64,000 bases of DNA from an uncultured Tenacibaculum sp. GTDB lineage: Bacteria; Bacteroidota; Bacteroidia; Flavobacteriales; Flavobacteriaceae. Positions 1-9,355 of this stretch are shown one piece after another. The first letter of the stretch is position 1; each line of letters begins with the position of its first letter. A model generated the notes under the pieces. The model was not told where the DNA came from and ran no database searches. It was given only the letters and a program-made list of their open reading frames with translations. The translations under genes and the position numbers were made by a program. The stretch is from contig NZ_CANMMT010000009.1 of assembly GCF_947499065.1 (NCBI RefSeq), positions 62,001 through 126,000 on the forward strand, in the 5' to 3' direction.

Positions 1-550
1 CTTCTTGAGCTTTTAACGCTTTTAAGTGAGAGTTTAAAGCAAACTCATCTTGATCTTTACGAGAAATGTTATATTTCTGAGCAACCTCTTCGGCTGTATT
101 TCCCATTCCCCAGTAATAATCAGCATGACCATCAGCTACGATATCGTAGTTTAATTCTGGTTTAAACCCTGTCATAGGTACAGAACTCATACTTTCAGCT
201 CCTCCAGCAATAATACAATCTGCCATTCCAGATTGAATCTTTGCTACTGCCATACCTATAGTTTCTAGTCCAGAAGAACAGAAACGGTTTACAGTTACTC
301 CAGGAACATCTTCAGTTTTTAATCCCATTAAAGAAATTAAACGAGCCATGTTTAATCCTTGAGAACCTTCTGGCATTGCGTTACCAACGATAACATCGTC
401 AATTCGTTTTTTATCGAACTCAGGTAACTGCTTCATCATATAATCGATTGTTTCAGCAGCTAACTCATCAGCTCTTTTAAATCTGAACGCACCTTTTTTA
501 GATTTACCTACGGCGGTTCTATATCCTTTTACTATATATGCTGTTTTCAT
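1..550 (-). CDS. fadA: Acetyl-CoA C-acyltransferase (thiolase), 3' part outside window
   Basis: Last step of beta-oxidation: thiolytic cleavage of 3-ketoacyl-CoA to acetyl-CoA and a shortened acyl-CoA. The visible ~183 N-terminal residues begin MKTAYIVKGYRTAVGKSKKG and contain the thiolase nucleophile context NRFCSSGLET and the following AGGAESMSSVPM segment, both typical of the family. The gene starts at an ATG (548-550) three bases after the stop of the upstream HAD/ECH gene, so the two are surely co-transcribed and make the alpha/beta partners of a beta-oxidation complex. The gene runs off the left edge, so the C-terminal catalytic His and Cys motifs cannot be checked. Confidence 0.93.
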   Translation of the reverse strand, partial: MKTAYIVKGYRTAVGKSKKGAFRFKRADELAAETIDYMMKQLPEFDKKRIDDVIVGNAMPEGSQGLNMARLISLMGLKTEDVPGVTVNRFCSSGLETIGMAVAKIQSGMADCIIAGGAESMSSVPMTGFKPELNYDIVADGHADYYWGMGNTAEEVAQKYNISRKDQDEFALNSHLKALKAQE

Positions 551-553
551 CTT

Positions 554-2962
554 TTAGTTTCTTAATGGTTTACCAGTTTTTAACATGTGTTGAATACGCT
601 CTAACGTTTTACGTTCTGTCGCTAAGCTTAAGAATGCTTCACGTTCAAGGTTTAATAAATACTGTTCAGAAACTTTTGTTGGTTCTGATAAATCTCCACC
701 AGCCATTACATAGGCTAATTTGTTTGCAATCTTTTGATCGTGCTCTGATATAAATCTACTTGCTTGCATAGAATCTGTAGCTACTAAAAATGCACCTAAT
801 GCTTGCTTTCCAAGTACTAATACATCATCTTTACGAGCAGCAGGTTGTGTATATCCAGCCTCAGCTAGTAACAATGCATGTTTCTTAGCTTCTGCAATTT
901 GACGATCTCTATTTACAACAACTACATCTTTACCTTTTTCTAATAAACCTAAATCGAAAGCTTCATATGCTGAAGTTCCTACTTTAGCCATACCAATAGT
1001 TAAGAAATACTCTTGTAATACATTTAATTGTACATCTCCTTTACGGAAAGTGTCAGAGGCACGTAATGCCATTTCCTTAGAACCACCTCCACCAGGGATA
1101 ACTCCAACTCCAAATTCTACTAACCCCATATAAGTTTCAGCAGCAGCAACAACTTTATCAGCGTGTAATGATAATTCACATCCACCACCTAAAGCCATAC
1201 CATGAGGAGCAGCAACTGTAGGAATTGCAGAATAACGCATACGCATCATAGTATCTTGGAAATACTTGATAGCCATATTTAATTCGTCATATTCTTGCTC
1301 TACAGCCATCATAAAAATCATTCCAATATTAGCACCAACAGAGAAGTTTGCTCCTTGGTTACCAATTACTAATCCTTGGAAGTCTTTTTCAGCTAAATCA
1401 ACTGCTTTGTTTAATCCCGCTAAAACATCTCCACCAATAGTGTTCATTTTAGATTGGAATTCACAGTTTAAGATACCATCTCCTAAATCTTCAATAACAA
1501 CTCCTGAGTTTTTAAATACCTCATTTGTTTTACGAATATTATCTAAGATGATGAATGAATCTTGACCTGGTTTTTTAGTTTGAGCTTTTGCAGTTACATC
1601 ATAGTAATAAGTAGCTCCTTCTTTAACTGTATAGAAAGATTTAGATCCTTTTGCAAGCATTTCAGTAACCCAAGCAGCTGGCTCTTTTCCTTCAGCTTTC
1701 ATTAATTCGATACCTTTTTCTACACCTACAGCATCCCAAATTTCGAAAGGTCCATTTTCCCATCCGAAACCAGCTTTCATGGCATCGTCAATTTTATATA
1801 AATCGTCAGAGATTTCTGGAATTCTATTTTGAACGTATGCAAACATTGCTGCAAAGTTCTTACGGTAAAATTCACCCGCTTTATCTTTTCCACCAACTAA
1901 TACTTTAAAACGATCAATTGGTTTATCTATAGTTTTTGTTAATTCTAACGTAGCAAACTTCGCACGTTTTTTAGCACGATATTCCATCGTATCTAAATCT
2001 AACGATAAGATTTCTTTCTTTCCTTCTGCGTTAACAGTTTTCTTGTAGAAACCTTGCTTAGTTTTACTTCCTAACCATTTATTTTCCATCATTGTATTGA
2101 TGAAATCTGGTAACTTGAATAATTCGTGCGCTTCGTCGTTAGGACAGTTGTCGTAAATACCATTAGCAACGTGTACTAAAGTATCTAAACCAACAACATC
2201 AACAGTACGGAAAGTAGCAGACTTAGGACGTCCAATAACTGGTCCTGTTAATTTATCTACTTCTTCAATAGTTAATCCTAATTCTTTTACTTGGTGGAAT
2301 AACGATTGGATTCCGAAAATACCAATTCTATTACCAATAAAAGCAGGAGTATCTTTAGCTAATACAGAAGTTTTTCCTAAGAATTTAGAACCGTAATCCA
2401 TTAAGAAGTCAGTAACTTCTTGCTTACAGTTAGGTCCAGGAACAACTTCAAATAATTTTAAATAACGAGGAGGGTTAAAAAAGTGAGTTACAGCAAAGTG
2501 CTTTTGGAAATCTTCACTTCTTCCTTCATTCATAAATTTGATAGGAATACCCGAAGTATTTGATGAAATAATAGTACCAGGTTTACGGTACTTTTCTAAT
2601 TTTTCAAAAACGATTTTTTTAATATCTAATCGCTCTACAACAACTTCCATAATCCAATCTACATCAGCAACTTTAGCGATATCATCTTCTAAGTTACCAG
2701 TAGTAATTCTACTAGCAAACTCTTTTTTGTAAATAGGAGATGGCTTCGATTTTAACGAAGCAGCTAAAGCATCATTAACCAAACGATTACGAACAGCTTT
2801 GTCTTCTAACGTTAATCCTTTTGCTTTTTCTTTGTCGTTAAGTTCTCTAGGAACAATGTCTAATAATAAGACTTCAACGCCAATGTTGGCAAAATGACAT
2901 GCAATACCACTTCCCATAATACCAGAACCGATAATTGCTACTTTTTTAATTCTTCTTGTCAT
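554..2962 (-). CDS. Multifunctional 3-hydroxyacyl-CoA dehydrogenase / enoyl-CoA hydratase (FadN-like order)
   Basis: Catalyses hydration of enoyl-CoA and NAD-dependent oxidation of 3-hydroxyacyl-CoA in beta-oxidation. The dehydrogenase half is first: a Rossmann motif (GSGIMGSGIACHFANIG) at about residue 11, then the HAD C-terminal helical domains. The crotonase half is last (about residues 480-700), with an oxyanion-hole region GGGCELSLHADKVV and a GVGVIPGGGG segment. This order is the reverse of E. coli FadB and of the second multifunctional protein in this window (51183-53324), and resembles Bacillus FadN (about 790 aa). It lies between marR and the thiolase gene with gaps of 17 and 3 bp, so it is the middle gene of an operon. 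Confidence 0.93.
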   Translation of the reverse strand: MTRRIKKVAIIGSGIMGSGIACHFANIGVEVLLLDIVPRELNDKEKAKGLTLEDKAVRNRLVNDALAASLKSKPSPIYKKEFASRITTGNLEDDIAKVADVDWIMEVVVERLDIKKIVFEKLEKYRKPGTIISSNTSGIPIKFMNEGRSEDFQKHFAVTHFFNPPRYLKLFEVVPGPNCKQEVTDFLMDYGSKFLGKTSVLAKDTPAFIGNRIGIFGIQSLFHQVKELGLTIEEVDKLTGPVIGRPKSATFRTVDVVGLDTLVHVANGIYDNCPNDEAHELFKLPDFINTMMENKWLGSKTKQGFYKKTVNAEGKKEILSLDLDTMEYRAKKRAKFATLELTKTIDKPIDRFKVLVGGKDKAGEFYRKNFAAMFAYVQNRIPEISDDLYKIDDAMKAGFGWENGPFEIWDAVGVEKGIELMKAEGKEPAAWVTEMLAKGSKSFYTVKEGATYYYDVTAKAQTKKPGQDSFIILDNIRKTNEVFKNSGVVIEDLGDGILNCEFQSKMNTIGGDVLAGLNKAVDLAEKDFQGLVIGNQGANFSVGANIGMIFMMAVEQEYDELNMAIKYFQDTMMRMRYSAIPTVAAPHGMALGGGCELSLHADKVVAAAETYMGLVEFGVGVIPGGGGSKEMALRASDTFRKGDVQLNVLQEYFLTIGMAKVGTSAYEAFDLGLLEKGKDVVVVNRDRQIAEAKKHALLLAEAGYTQPAARKDDVLVLGKQALGAFLVATDSMQASRFISEHDQKIANKLAYVMAGGDLSEPTKVSEQYLLNLEREAFLSLATERKTLERIQHMLKTGKPLRN

Positions 2963-2979
2963 TTGTTTGTTGGTTTGTT

Positions 2980-3441
2980 TTATACAGCTTTTTTGTCAAT
3001 ATCATCATCGTATATTAACTTGTCTGTAATAAGTTTGTTTATTGTAGTTGTTACTTTAAAGAAGTTTTCTAATTCTTCTTCAGTAATATATTCTCTTACT
3101 TTATTGTTAAATTGATATACATGGCCTTTAGAAACTTCTCGCATTTCTTTACCATAATCGGTTAACTTAATAATAACACTTCTACCATCATTTGGGTTTT
3201 TTTCTCTACATATAACTCCTTTATCTTCCATCGTTTTTAATAAACGAGAAAGACTTGTAGGTTCCATTCCCATTAGAGGTCCTAATGCTGTAGAAGGTGT
3301 ACCATTTTCAAAATCTATGTTCAATAAAACAAAAGCAGTGGCCATTGTACTATCGTGCTTTGCAGCTTGTTCGTTATACAATTTTGCAACAGCTTGCCAA
3401 GTAGCTCTTAATTGGTGATCTATTGATTTACTTTTATCCAT
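2980..3441 (-). CDS. MarR-family transcriptional regulator of the fad operon
   Basis: A 153-residue MarR/winged-helix protein. The recognition region reads MGMEPTSLSRLLKTMEDKG and is followed by the beta-wing with NPNDGRSVIIKLT, both characteristic. I start it at the ATG at 3439-3441 (MDKSKSIDHQ) and not at the TTG nine bases upstream. It is the first gene of the operon with the HAD/ECH protein and thiolase. Two near-identical palindromes lie 25-70 bp upstream, so autoregulation, probably released by an acyl-CoA or fatty acid, is a reasonable inference; the ligand is not visible in sequence. Confidence 0.88.
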   Translation of the reverse strand: MDKSKSIDHQLRATWQAVAKLYNEQAAKHDSTMATAFVLLNIDFENGTPSTALGPLMGMEPTSLSRLLKTMEDKGVICREKNPNDGRSVIIKLTDYGKEMREVSKGHVYQFNNKVREYITEEELENFFKVTTTINKLITDKLIYDDDIDKKAV

Positions 3442-3465
3442 CGTTGTCAAAGATATAAAAATTTA

Positions 3466-3510
3466 TTATGCATGCATAGTATTTTGTAAAAAAGTTATGC
3501 GTGCATAGTA
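3466..3510. promoter_or_regulatory. Tandem palindromic operator in front of marR-fad operon
   Basis: Two 16-base copies, TTATGCATGCATAGTA at 3466-3481 and TTATGCGTGCATAGTA at 3495-3510, differ at one base. Each is centred on the palindrome ATGCATGCAT. Their starts are 29 bp apart, close to three helical turns, so two dimers would sit on one DNA face. They lie directly upstream of the MarR start codon, which makes MarR the obvious ligand; that binding is inferred. Confidence 0.75.
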
Positions 3511-3577
3511 AAATTAACATACAGATAACGTAACGAAAGGCACTAAGGACTTACTAATTAGTAGTTTTAAATTGTAT

Positions 3578-4654
3578 ATGATGAAACGTATAATTGGTAT
3601 TGATGTAGCTAGAGCATTGGCTGTAATAGGAATGATTATAGTTAATTTTAAAGTTGCGTTTGGAAATAATGGAAATCAGACATTAAAATACTTTACAAGT
3701 TTGTTTGAAGGAAAGGCTGCTGCTACTTTTGTGGTGTTAGCAGGAGTGGGACTGGCATTTATGTCTAACTCAAGTATTCAAAATAGAGATCAACAAAAGC
3801 TTCATAATGTTAGAAACAAAATTATAAAAAGAGCTATTTTTCTATTTATAATAGGTGTGGCGTATTTGCCTATTTGGATTGCCGATATTCTACATTTCTA
3901 TGGAGTTTACATGCTTCTAACCGTATTATTCTTAACAGTAGATAAATCAAAAGTATTATTTGTTGCTGGAGCGATTATACTTTTGTATCCAGTTCTTATG
4001 CTATTCTTTGATTACGATATTGGCTGGGATTATAAAACATTTGAATATCATAATTTTTGGACACTATCCGGATTTACGAGGAATCTATTTTACAATGGTT
4101 TTCATCCAGTTATTCCTTGGGTATCTTTTATGTTAATTGGTCTTTGGTTTGGGAAACAGAATTTAGCAGATGAAAAATTTGTTAAGAAATCTATGATTGT
4201 AAGTATGTGTGTTTTTGTAATTACGGTGATTGTTTCTAAAATTCTACTTTATATATTTTCTGAAGGTAATACTGAAACCTTGAATGAGTTAAGTCAGGTT
4301 TTAGGAACGAGTCCTATGCCTCCTTTGCCGTTTTATATGATTGCTGGAAGTAGCTTTGCTATAGGAATAATCTCAATATGTATTTTAATTTCAAATAAAT
4401 ACAAAGAACATTTTATTATTCAGGTATTAAAAAGTACAGGTCAATTAGCCCTGACATTTTACGTAGCACATGTTGTTATAGGAATGGGAATAGTTGCTGT
4501 TTTAAATCCAGAAAATATGGGGAGTTATTCAATTACGTTCTCCTTTACCTATGCTTTATTGTTTAGTTTTTTATGTATGGTGTTTGCTTATTTGTGGACA
4601 CAAAAAAAAGAACAAGGACCTTTGGAGTGGATAATTAGGAAATTAACTAATTAA
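3578..4654 (+). CDS. DUF418-type multi-pass membrane protein
   Basis: About 358 residues with roughly ten hydrophobic segments. The N-terminus (RIIGIDVARALAVIGMIIVN) resembles the first helix of DUF418/DUF1624 proteins, and the C-terminus (FAYLWTQKKEQGPLEWIIRK) matches the ending usual for DUF418. These are inner-membrane proteins of uncertain activity, sometimes compared with membrane acyltransferases. The ORF opens at a TTG at 3572, but the adjacent ATG-ATG at 3578-3583 is the better start. It is transcribed divergently from marR across the operator region, so the same regulator may touch it. Confidence 0.7.
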   Translation: MMKRIIGIDVARALAVIGMIIVNFKVAFGNNGNQTLKYFTSLFEGKAAATFVVLAGVGLAFMSNSSIQNRDQQKLHNVRNKIIKRAIFLFIIGVAYLPIWIADILHFYGVYMLLTVLFLTVDKSKVLFVAGAIILLYPVLMLFFDYDIGWDYKTFEYHNFWTLSGFTRNLFYNGFHPVIPWVSFMLIGLWFGKQNLADEKFVKKSMIVSMCVFVITVIVSKILLYIFSEGNTETLNELSQVLGTSPMPPLPFYMIAGSSFAIGIISICILISNKYKEHFIIQVLKSTGQLALTFYVAHVVIGMGIVAVLNPENMGSYSITFSFTYALLFSFLCMVFAYLWTQKKEQGPLEWIIRKLTN

Positions 4655-4731
4655 AGTTCTTTACAATAAAAAAGAATTGTTCTGTGTAACAAAATGGAAA
4701 AGGAATATACTAATCTATATAAAATATGTAA

Positions 4732-4759
4732 GTTTGTCATTAGCTGTTCTTTGACAAAC
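4732..4759. promoter_or_regulatory. Inverted repeat and -7-like box upstream of ABC exporter
   Basis: GTTTGTCA (4732-4739) and TGACAAAC (4752-4759) form a perfect 8-bp inverted repeat with a 12-base loop, about 30 bp before the ATPase start. The left arm overlaps TAAGTTTG (4729-4736), which fits the Bacteroidota -7 element TAnnTTTG. No good -33 TTG was found at the usual distance. It could be an operator or a leader hairpin. Confidence 0.4.
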
Positions 4760-4787
4760 AGTAAGCAATTAATCAACTTTAAAATCT

Positions 4788-5717
4788 ATGGATAATTTAT
4801 TAGAAATTAATAATGTAGTAAAACGCTATGGGGAGTATACTGCATTAAACAATGTATCTATGCACATTCCTAAAGGAAGTGTTTTTGGTCTTTTAGGACC
4901 TAATGGTGCAGGAAAAACATCTTTGATTAGAATTATTAATCAAATAACAATGCCCGATAGTGGTGGCGTTATTTTAGATGGTGAAAAATTAGCTCCAAAC
5001 CACATAGAGCACATTGGATACCTACCAGAAGAAAGAGGTTTGTACAAAAGTATGAAAGTTGGAGAGCAAGCTTTGTACTTAGCGCAGCTTAAAGGATTGA
5101 GTAAATCGGAAGCTAAAAAACGCTTAAAGTATTGGTTTGATAAGTTTGATATAGGAGCTTGGTGGGGTAAAAAAATAGAAGAGTTATCTAAAGGAATGGC
5201 TCAAAAAGTACAGTTTATAGTAACTGTTTTACACCAACCTAAATTATTAATTTTTGATGAGCCTTTCTCAGGGTTCGATCCTATCAATGCACAATTAATA
5301 GCAAAAGAAATTTTACAATTAAGAGACGAAGGAGCTACGATTATTTTTTCAACACACAGAATGGAAAGTGTTGAGGAAATGTGTGATTATATTGCTCTAA
5401 TTAACAAGTCTAACAAAATATTAGATGGTAAATTAGATGATATAAAGAAAGAATTTAGAACTAATACTTTTCAAGTTGGTTTAAATACTTCAAACGGAAA
5501 AGAGGTAGAAGCGAAATTAAAAGAGAACTTTAAAGTATTACCTGCAGATTTCAGATTATTAAACGATGGTTTGAAGTTAAATGTAAAACTAACAGAAGGA
5601 AATACAGCAAACGATTTATTATCGTATTTAACAACACAAGGACAAGTACAACATTTTGTAGAATTAATACCAAGTGCCAACGATATCTTTATTGAGGCAG
5701 TAAATAAAAACAGTTAA
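4788..5717 (+). CDS. ABC transporter ATP-binding protein (NatA-like)
   Basis: 309-residue ATPase subunit of an ABC-2 type exporter. Walker A is GPNGAGKTS (about residue 38), the signature is LSKGMAQKVQ, Walker B is LLIFDEPFSGFDP and the switch His is in STHRMES. The YLPEERGLYKSMKV Q-loop region is typical of NatA and related sodium or drug exporters. The C-terminal ~90 residues form the extra domain seen in this subfamily. It is followed after 3 bp by its permease gene, so the two form one transporter. Substrate unknown. Confidence 0.9.
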   Translation: MDNLLEINNVVKRYGEYTALNNVSMHIPKGSVFGLLGPNGAGKTSLIRIINQITMPDSGGVILDGEKLAPNHIEHIGYLPEERGLYKSMKVGEQALYLAQLKGLSKSEAKKRLKYWFDKFDIGAWWGKKIEELSKGMAQKVQFIVTVLHQPKLLIFDEPFSGFDPINAQLIAKEILQLRDEGATIIFSTHRMESVEEMCDYIALINKSNKILDGKLDDIKKEFRTNTFQVGLNTSNGKEVEAKLKENFKVLPADFRLLNDGLKLNVKLTEGNTANDLLSYLTTQGQVQHFVELIPSANDIFIEAVNKNS

Positions 5718-5720
5718 GCT

Positions 5721-7043
5721 ATGAGTAGATTAAAGTTAATTATAGAACGCGAGTTTATTGCTAAGGTTAGAAATAAATCATTCATAGTAATGACTTTCTT
5801 AAGTCCTTTACTAATGATTGGTATGGGAGCATTGGTGTTTTTCTTAATGAAGAAAAACGATGAGAAAGTTAAAAAAATCGTTTTTGTAGATGAGTCAGGA
5901 TTGTTTGCAAAAGATGTATTTAAAGATTCAAAAACTGTAAAATATGAAGACTTTACAGCTTTAGGTCTCGAAGATTCTAAAAAGAAAGTTGAAGAAGGAG
6001 ATTATTACGGAGCTTTATACATTCCTAAAAAAGATAGTTTAGAAATATTAGCAAACTCAATTGAGTTTTTCTCAAAAGATTCGCCTAGTATGACTATCAT
6101 GGCAAGCTTAGAGAATAAAATAGAAAAGAAACTTAGAAACGAAAAGTTAAATAAGTTTGGAATAGATTTAGAACATATTAAAGCATCCAAAATTTCATCA
6201 GATATTAAGATGTTTAATTTCTCAGGAGAGAAGTCGTCTAAATTAATCAATGGATTAAAAATAGGAGTAGGAGCTATAGCAGGATATTTATTAATGATGT
6301 TTGTAATGATTTATGGAACATCTGTAATGCGTAGTGTTATTGAAGAGAAAACAAGTAGAATTATAGAAGTAATTGTTTCTTCAGTAAAACCTTTCCAGTT
6401 AATGCTAGGTAAAATTATAGGTAATGCTTCGGCAGGATTGTTACAATTCTTTATTTGGGGTATTTTATTCTTTATAGTAAGTTTAGTAGCATCTTCATTT
6501 TTTGGAATAGATATGATGGAAATGCAAACAGCAAAAGTATCGCCAGAACAAATGGAGGCTATGCAACAAGCAGCTGGAAGTAAAAGTGAAATGATTATTC
6601 AGGAAATATTTAGGTTACCATTATTAAAAATGTTCTTATTATTTATTTTCTATTTCTTAGGAGGTTATATGTTATACAGTTCATTATTTGCTGCTGTAGG
6701 AGCTGCTGTTGATAATGAAACAGACACGCAACAGTTTATGATGCCAATTATGTTGCCATTAATATTAGGAGTATATGTTGGTTTTGCAACTGTAATAAAC
6801 GATCCTCATGGACCAGTTTCTGTGGTGTTCTCATATATACCATTTACATCGCCAATAGTAATGTTAATGCGTATTCCATTTGGAGTTGCTTGGTGGGAAA
6901 TCGCAATTTCGATGTTGTTGTTAGTCGTTACGTTTGTCTTAATTGTATGGGTAGCAGCTAAGATTTATAGAGTAGGTATTTTAATGTATGGTAAGAAACC
7001 GAGCTATAAAGATTTATGGAAATGGATTAAATACAACGGATAA
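5721..7043 (+). CDS. ABC-2 type permease (NatB-like)
   Basis: 440 residues. One membrane helix lies near the N-terminus (about 20-43), followed by a long extracytoplasmic domain and a cluster of about five helices from residue 180 onward, the layout of the ABC2_membrane_3 / NatB permeases. Motifs include VIEEKTSRIIEVIVSSVKP, which is highly conserved in this family. It starts 3 bp after the ATPase stop and is followed by a strong terminator at 7057. Export of Na+, a peptide or a lipophilic compound are all possible. Confidence 0.88.
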   Translation: MSRLKLIIEREFIAKVRNKSFIVMTFLSPLLMIGMGALVFFLMKKNDEKVKKIVFVDESGLFAKDVFKDSKTVKYEDFTALGLEDSKKKVEEGDYYGALYIPKKDSLEILANSIEFFSKDSPSMTIMASLENKIEKKLRNEKLNKFGIDLEHIKASKISSDIKMFNFSGEKSSKLINGLKIGVGAIAGYLLMMFVMIYGTSVMRSVIEEKTSRIIEVIVSSVKPFQLMLGKIIGNASAGLLQFFIWGILFFIVSLVASSFFGIDMMEMQTAKVSPEQMEAMQQAAGSKSEMIIQEIFRLPLLKMFLLFIFYFLGGYMLYSSLFAAVGAAVDNETDTQQFMMPIMLPLILGVYVGFATVINDPHGPVSVVFSYIPFTSPIVMLMRIPFGVAWWEIAISMLLLVVTFVLIVWVAAKIYRVGILMYGKKPSYKDLWKWIKYNG

Positions 7044-7056
7044 AAAACAAAATAGT

Positions 7057-7091
7057 AAAAAGCAGTTATCAGAAAAAGATAGCTGCTTTTT
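7057..7091 (+). terminator. Rho-independent terminator after the ABC exporter operon
   Basis: Stem AAAAAGCAGTTATC (7057-7070) pairs with GATAGCTGCTTTTT (7078-7091) with one G-T wobble. The loop is AGAAAAA and a T-run follows. Confidence 0.85.
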
Positions 7092-7128
7092 TTAACTAAA
7101 ATTATATATTTACTACAAATATATTTTT

Positions 7129-7953
7129 GTGAAAGAACTAAATAAAATACTGAACTACACTTTTCAATTTAATAAAGAAATAGGTATAAGCGTAAAATCG
7201 ATTCTAGTACTTATAGTTGTATTAATTTTAGCATCGTTCTTACTAAAGTATTTTAAAAGATTTGTAAAAAAAAGATTACAAACGGAGGATAAAAATAAGT
7301 TTGATACTGTTTTTTCTTTTGCAAGTTGGTTACTTTATATAATTATTTTTCTAACTACTTTAAACACCTCAGGAGTTAATGTAACAGCCATATTTGCAGC
7401 ATCAGCAGCATTATTGATTGGTGTTGGTTTGGCATTACAAACCTTATTCCAAGACATCATTTCTGGTATTTTCATTATTGTTGATCAAAGTGTTCATGTA
7501 GGTGATATTATTGAAATTGATGGAAAAGTAGGTAGAGTAGAGGAAATAAAACTAAGAACCACCAGAGCAGTTACCATAGATAACAAAGTACTGGTAATAC
7601 CCAATCATAAATATTTATCGAATAGTTTATATAATTGGACTCAAAATGGAACTACTACTCGTGAAAGTGTATCGGTAGGTGTGGCTTATGGAAGTGATGT
7701 TCAATTGGTAAAAGAACTGTTATTAAAAGCTGCTAACGAACATCCAAAAGTGTTTGAATATCCAGCGCCATTAGTTGTATTTGAAAACTTTGGAGACAGT
7801 GCATTAGAGTTTAAGTTGATTTTTACTTTAAATGATAGTTTTCAAGCATTAATTCCGCAAAGTGAAATTCGATTTAAAATAGATCAGTTGTTTAGAGAAC
7901 ATAATATTTCTATACCATTTCCGCAAAGAGATGTTCATATTATAAAGGAATAA
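7129..7953 (+). CDS. Small-conductance mechanosensitive channel (MscS family)
   Basis: 274 residues. Three membrane helices lie at about 17-40, 60-80 and 85-115. The third is the glycine/alanine-rich pore helix (AIFAASAALLIGVGLALQTL), followed by the FQDIISGIFI kink and the conserved beta-domain VGDIIEIDGKVGRVEEI with IPNHKYLSNSLYNW. Opens under membrane tension during hypo-osmotic shock. It uses a GTG start at 7129 and is followed two bases later by an unknown secreted protein gene, so they are probably co-transcribed. Confidence 0.92.
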   Translation: MKELNKILNYTFQFNKEIGISVKSILVLIVVLILASFLLKYFKRFVKKRLQTEDKNKFDTVFSFASWLLYIIIFLTTLNTSGVNVTAIFAASAALLIGVGLALQTLFQDIISGIFIIVDQSVHVGDIIEIDGKVGRVEEIKLRTTRAVTIDNKVLVIPNHKYLSNSLYNWTQNGTTTRESVSVGVAYGSDVQLVKELLLKAANEHPKVFEYPAPLVVFENFGDSALEFKLIFTLNDSFQALIPQSEIRFKIDQLFREHNISIPFPQRDVHIIKE

Positions 7954-7954
7954 T

Positions 7955-8653
7955 ATGAAGGTTAAGTTTTTAATTATTAGTTTTCTAGTTTTATATAGTT
8001 TTAACTATTGTTTTGGTCAGGAAAGAGATTCTATTTTTTTACAGATAAATAAAAAAGAGTTTAGTAAAATTGTTTTTATTAATAAGTCTGAGTTTTCGAA
8101 AAAGATAGACAAAGGATTTAAGTTTTCTGAAGATTATTATAATAACTATAAGGAGCAATCAATAAAAGATATCAGGGAAATAGCAAAAGAATACCCAAAC
8201 TTAATTAAAGTTCATTCTAAAGATTCTATAGAAATAATAGGGTTAGATAGAAAGGAAGTAATTAAAAACTTTAAATCATTAACAAATGATAGGGATTTTG
8301 AATTTTTTAAATCTTATGCTATTGAAGGTAATTTGTTTTTTGTTGTTAACGGTTATGAAACATGGCATACAATTATACTAAACATAGATTCGTGTAAAGT
8401 TTTTGAACTTTCTAATAACCCAATGTTTTTAAATAAGAATGAATTGATTTCATTAAATCATTATTATGGGGATGATGAATTTGAGTACTATAATATTGAG
8501 AATAATAAATATTTTGGTTTTTCACTAAATGCAAGAGAAATAGAAAATTACTATATTTTAAATAAAGTAGCTTATTTTAAAGTGCTAAGGTTAGGAGAGA
8601 AACATGCTACTTATTTTAAAATTAATTTAAATGAGTTAACCGATTTAAAATAA
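7955..8653 (+). CDS. Secreted protein of unknown function
   Basis: 232 residues with a clear signal peptide (MKVKFLIISFLVLYSFNYCFGQ) and a Lys/Asn/Glu-rich mature part. No family recognised. Position right after the MscS stop suggests co-transcription, but functional linkage is not shown. Base composition is more AT-rich than the flanking channel and regulator genes. Confidence 0.6.
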   Translation: MKVKFLIISFLVLYSFNYCFGQERDSIFLQINKKEFSKIVFINKSEFSKKIDKGFKFSEDYYNNYKEQSIKDIREIAKEYPNLIKVHSKDSIEIIGLDRKEVIKNFKSLTNDRDFEFFKSYAIEGNLFFVVNGYETWHTIILNIDSCKVFELSNNPMFLNKNELISLNHYYGDDEFEYYNIENNKYFGFSLNAREIENYYILNKVAYFKVLRLGEKHATYFKINLNELTDLK

Positions 8654-8746
8654 ATCAATTATTTAGAGAGTATAGTATTTGAATGCTATTTCCTGAAAGA
8701 AATATTCTATATTACAAAGGAGTAATTATGAAGAAATAAAACAGCT

Positions 8747-9355
8747 ATGATATTAAATTTTTCATTTAAAAAAACATTAGGTATAGTTTTTGCCATATCA
8801 ATTTTATTATATATGTTAATAGGATATAAATATGATTTTGAAGTCTCAACTTTCTTAAGCTTTTTATATTCATTTTTTATTTTAAGTGATTCTATAAGGT
8901 ATCTTTTAAGACGAAAACAGTTAGTTGAAATAGGTGAGTTGGAACGTTTTCATAGAAAATATCTGGATTTAGTTTTTCTTTTATTGTTATTTTTTCTTCT
9001 ATCAAAACTAGTAGAATGGTCAAGTTTTGTGAATTTGAGAGAGGATTTTAATGATAATTTTGTACTAGTAGTTTTTGCTCCTCAAATTATACAGTTTATA
9101 ATTGGTGTATTTTCTAGAGAGATGGGTACATTTTTATATGTAACTGACAGAGGCATTTTATCAAGTATGGAGACTAAGGAATCATATCTTTGGGAAGATT
9201 TTAATAATTATAAAATAATTAAAAATCAAAAACTCTTTAGATTTGAAAAAAAGAATAATAAATACCTTTTCATTTCTTACGATGGAGAATATTTTGAAAA
9301 CAATAGAAAAGAAATTCTGGAGATAATAAAACAAAATTTAAAAGAGGATGAGTAA
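8747..9355 (+). CDS. Membrane protein with PH-like/YcxB-type tail, unknown function
   Basis: 202 residues. Four hydrophobic segments in the first ~125 residues are followed by a soluble tail (about 130-202) of the kind YVTDRGILSSMETKESYLWEDF, which recalls the YcxB/DUF5673 PH-like fold. Identification of that fold is tentative. The last codons overlap the response-regulator start by 8 bp, giving translational coupling, so this may be a membrane partner of that regulator. Confidence 0.55.
   Translation: MILNFSFKKTLGIVFAISILLYMLIGYKYDFEVSTFLSFLYSFFILSDSIRYLLRRKQLVEIGELERFHRKYLDLVFLLLLFFLLSKLVEWSSFVNLREDFNDNFVLVVFAPQIIQFIIGVFSREMGTFLYVTDRGILSSMETKESYLWEDFNNYKIIKNQKLFRFEKKNNKYLFISYDGEYFENNRKEILEIIKQNLKEDE

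Noticed and set aside
538..753. Plus-strand ORFs across the first fad operon
   Set aside because: Shadows of the HAD/ECH and thiolase frames.
8722..8739. Three-codon ORF with AAAGGAG ribosome-binding site upstream of the 8747 gene
   Set aside because: Looks like a decayed start of a former gene; too short to call a leader peptide, no attenuator hairpin follows.
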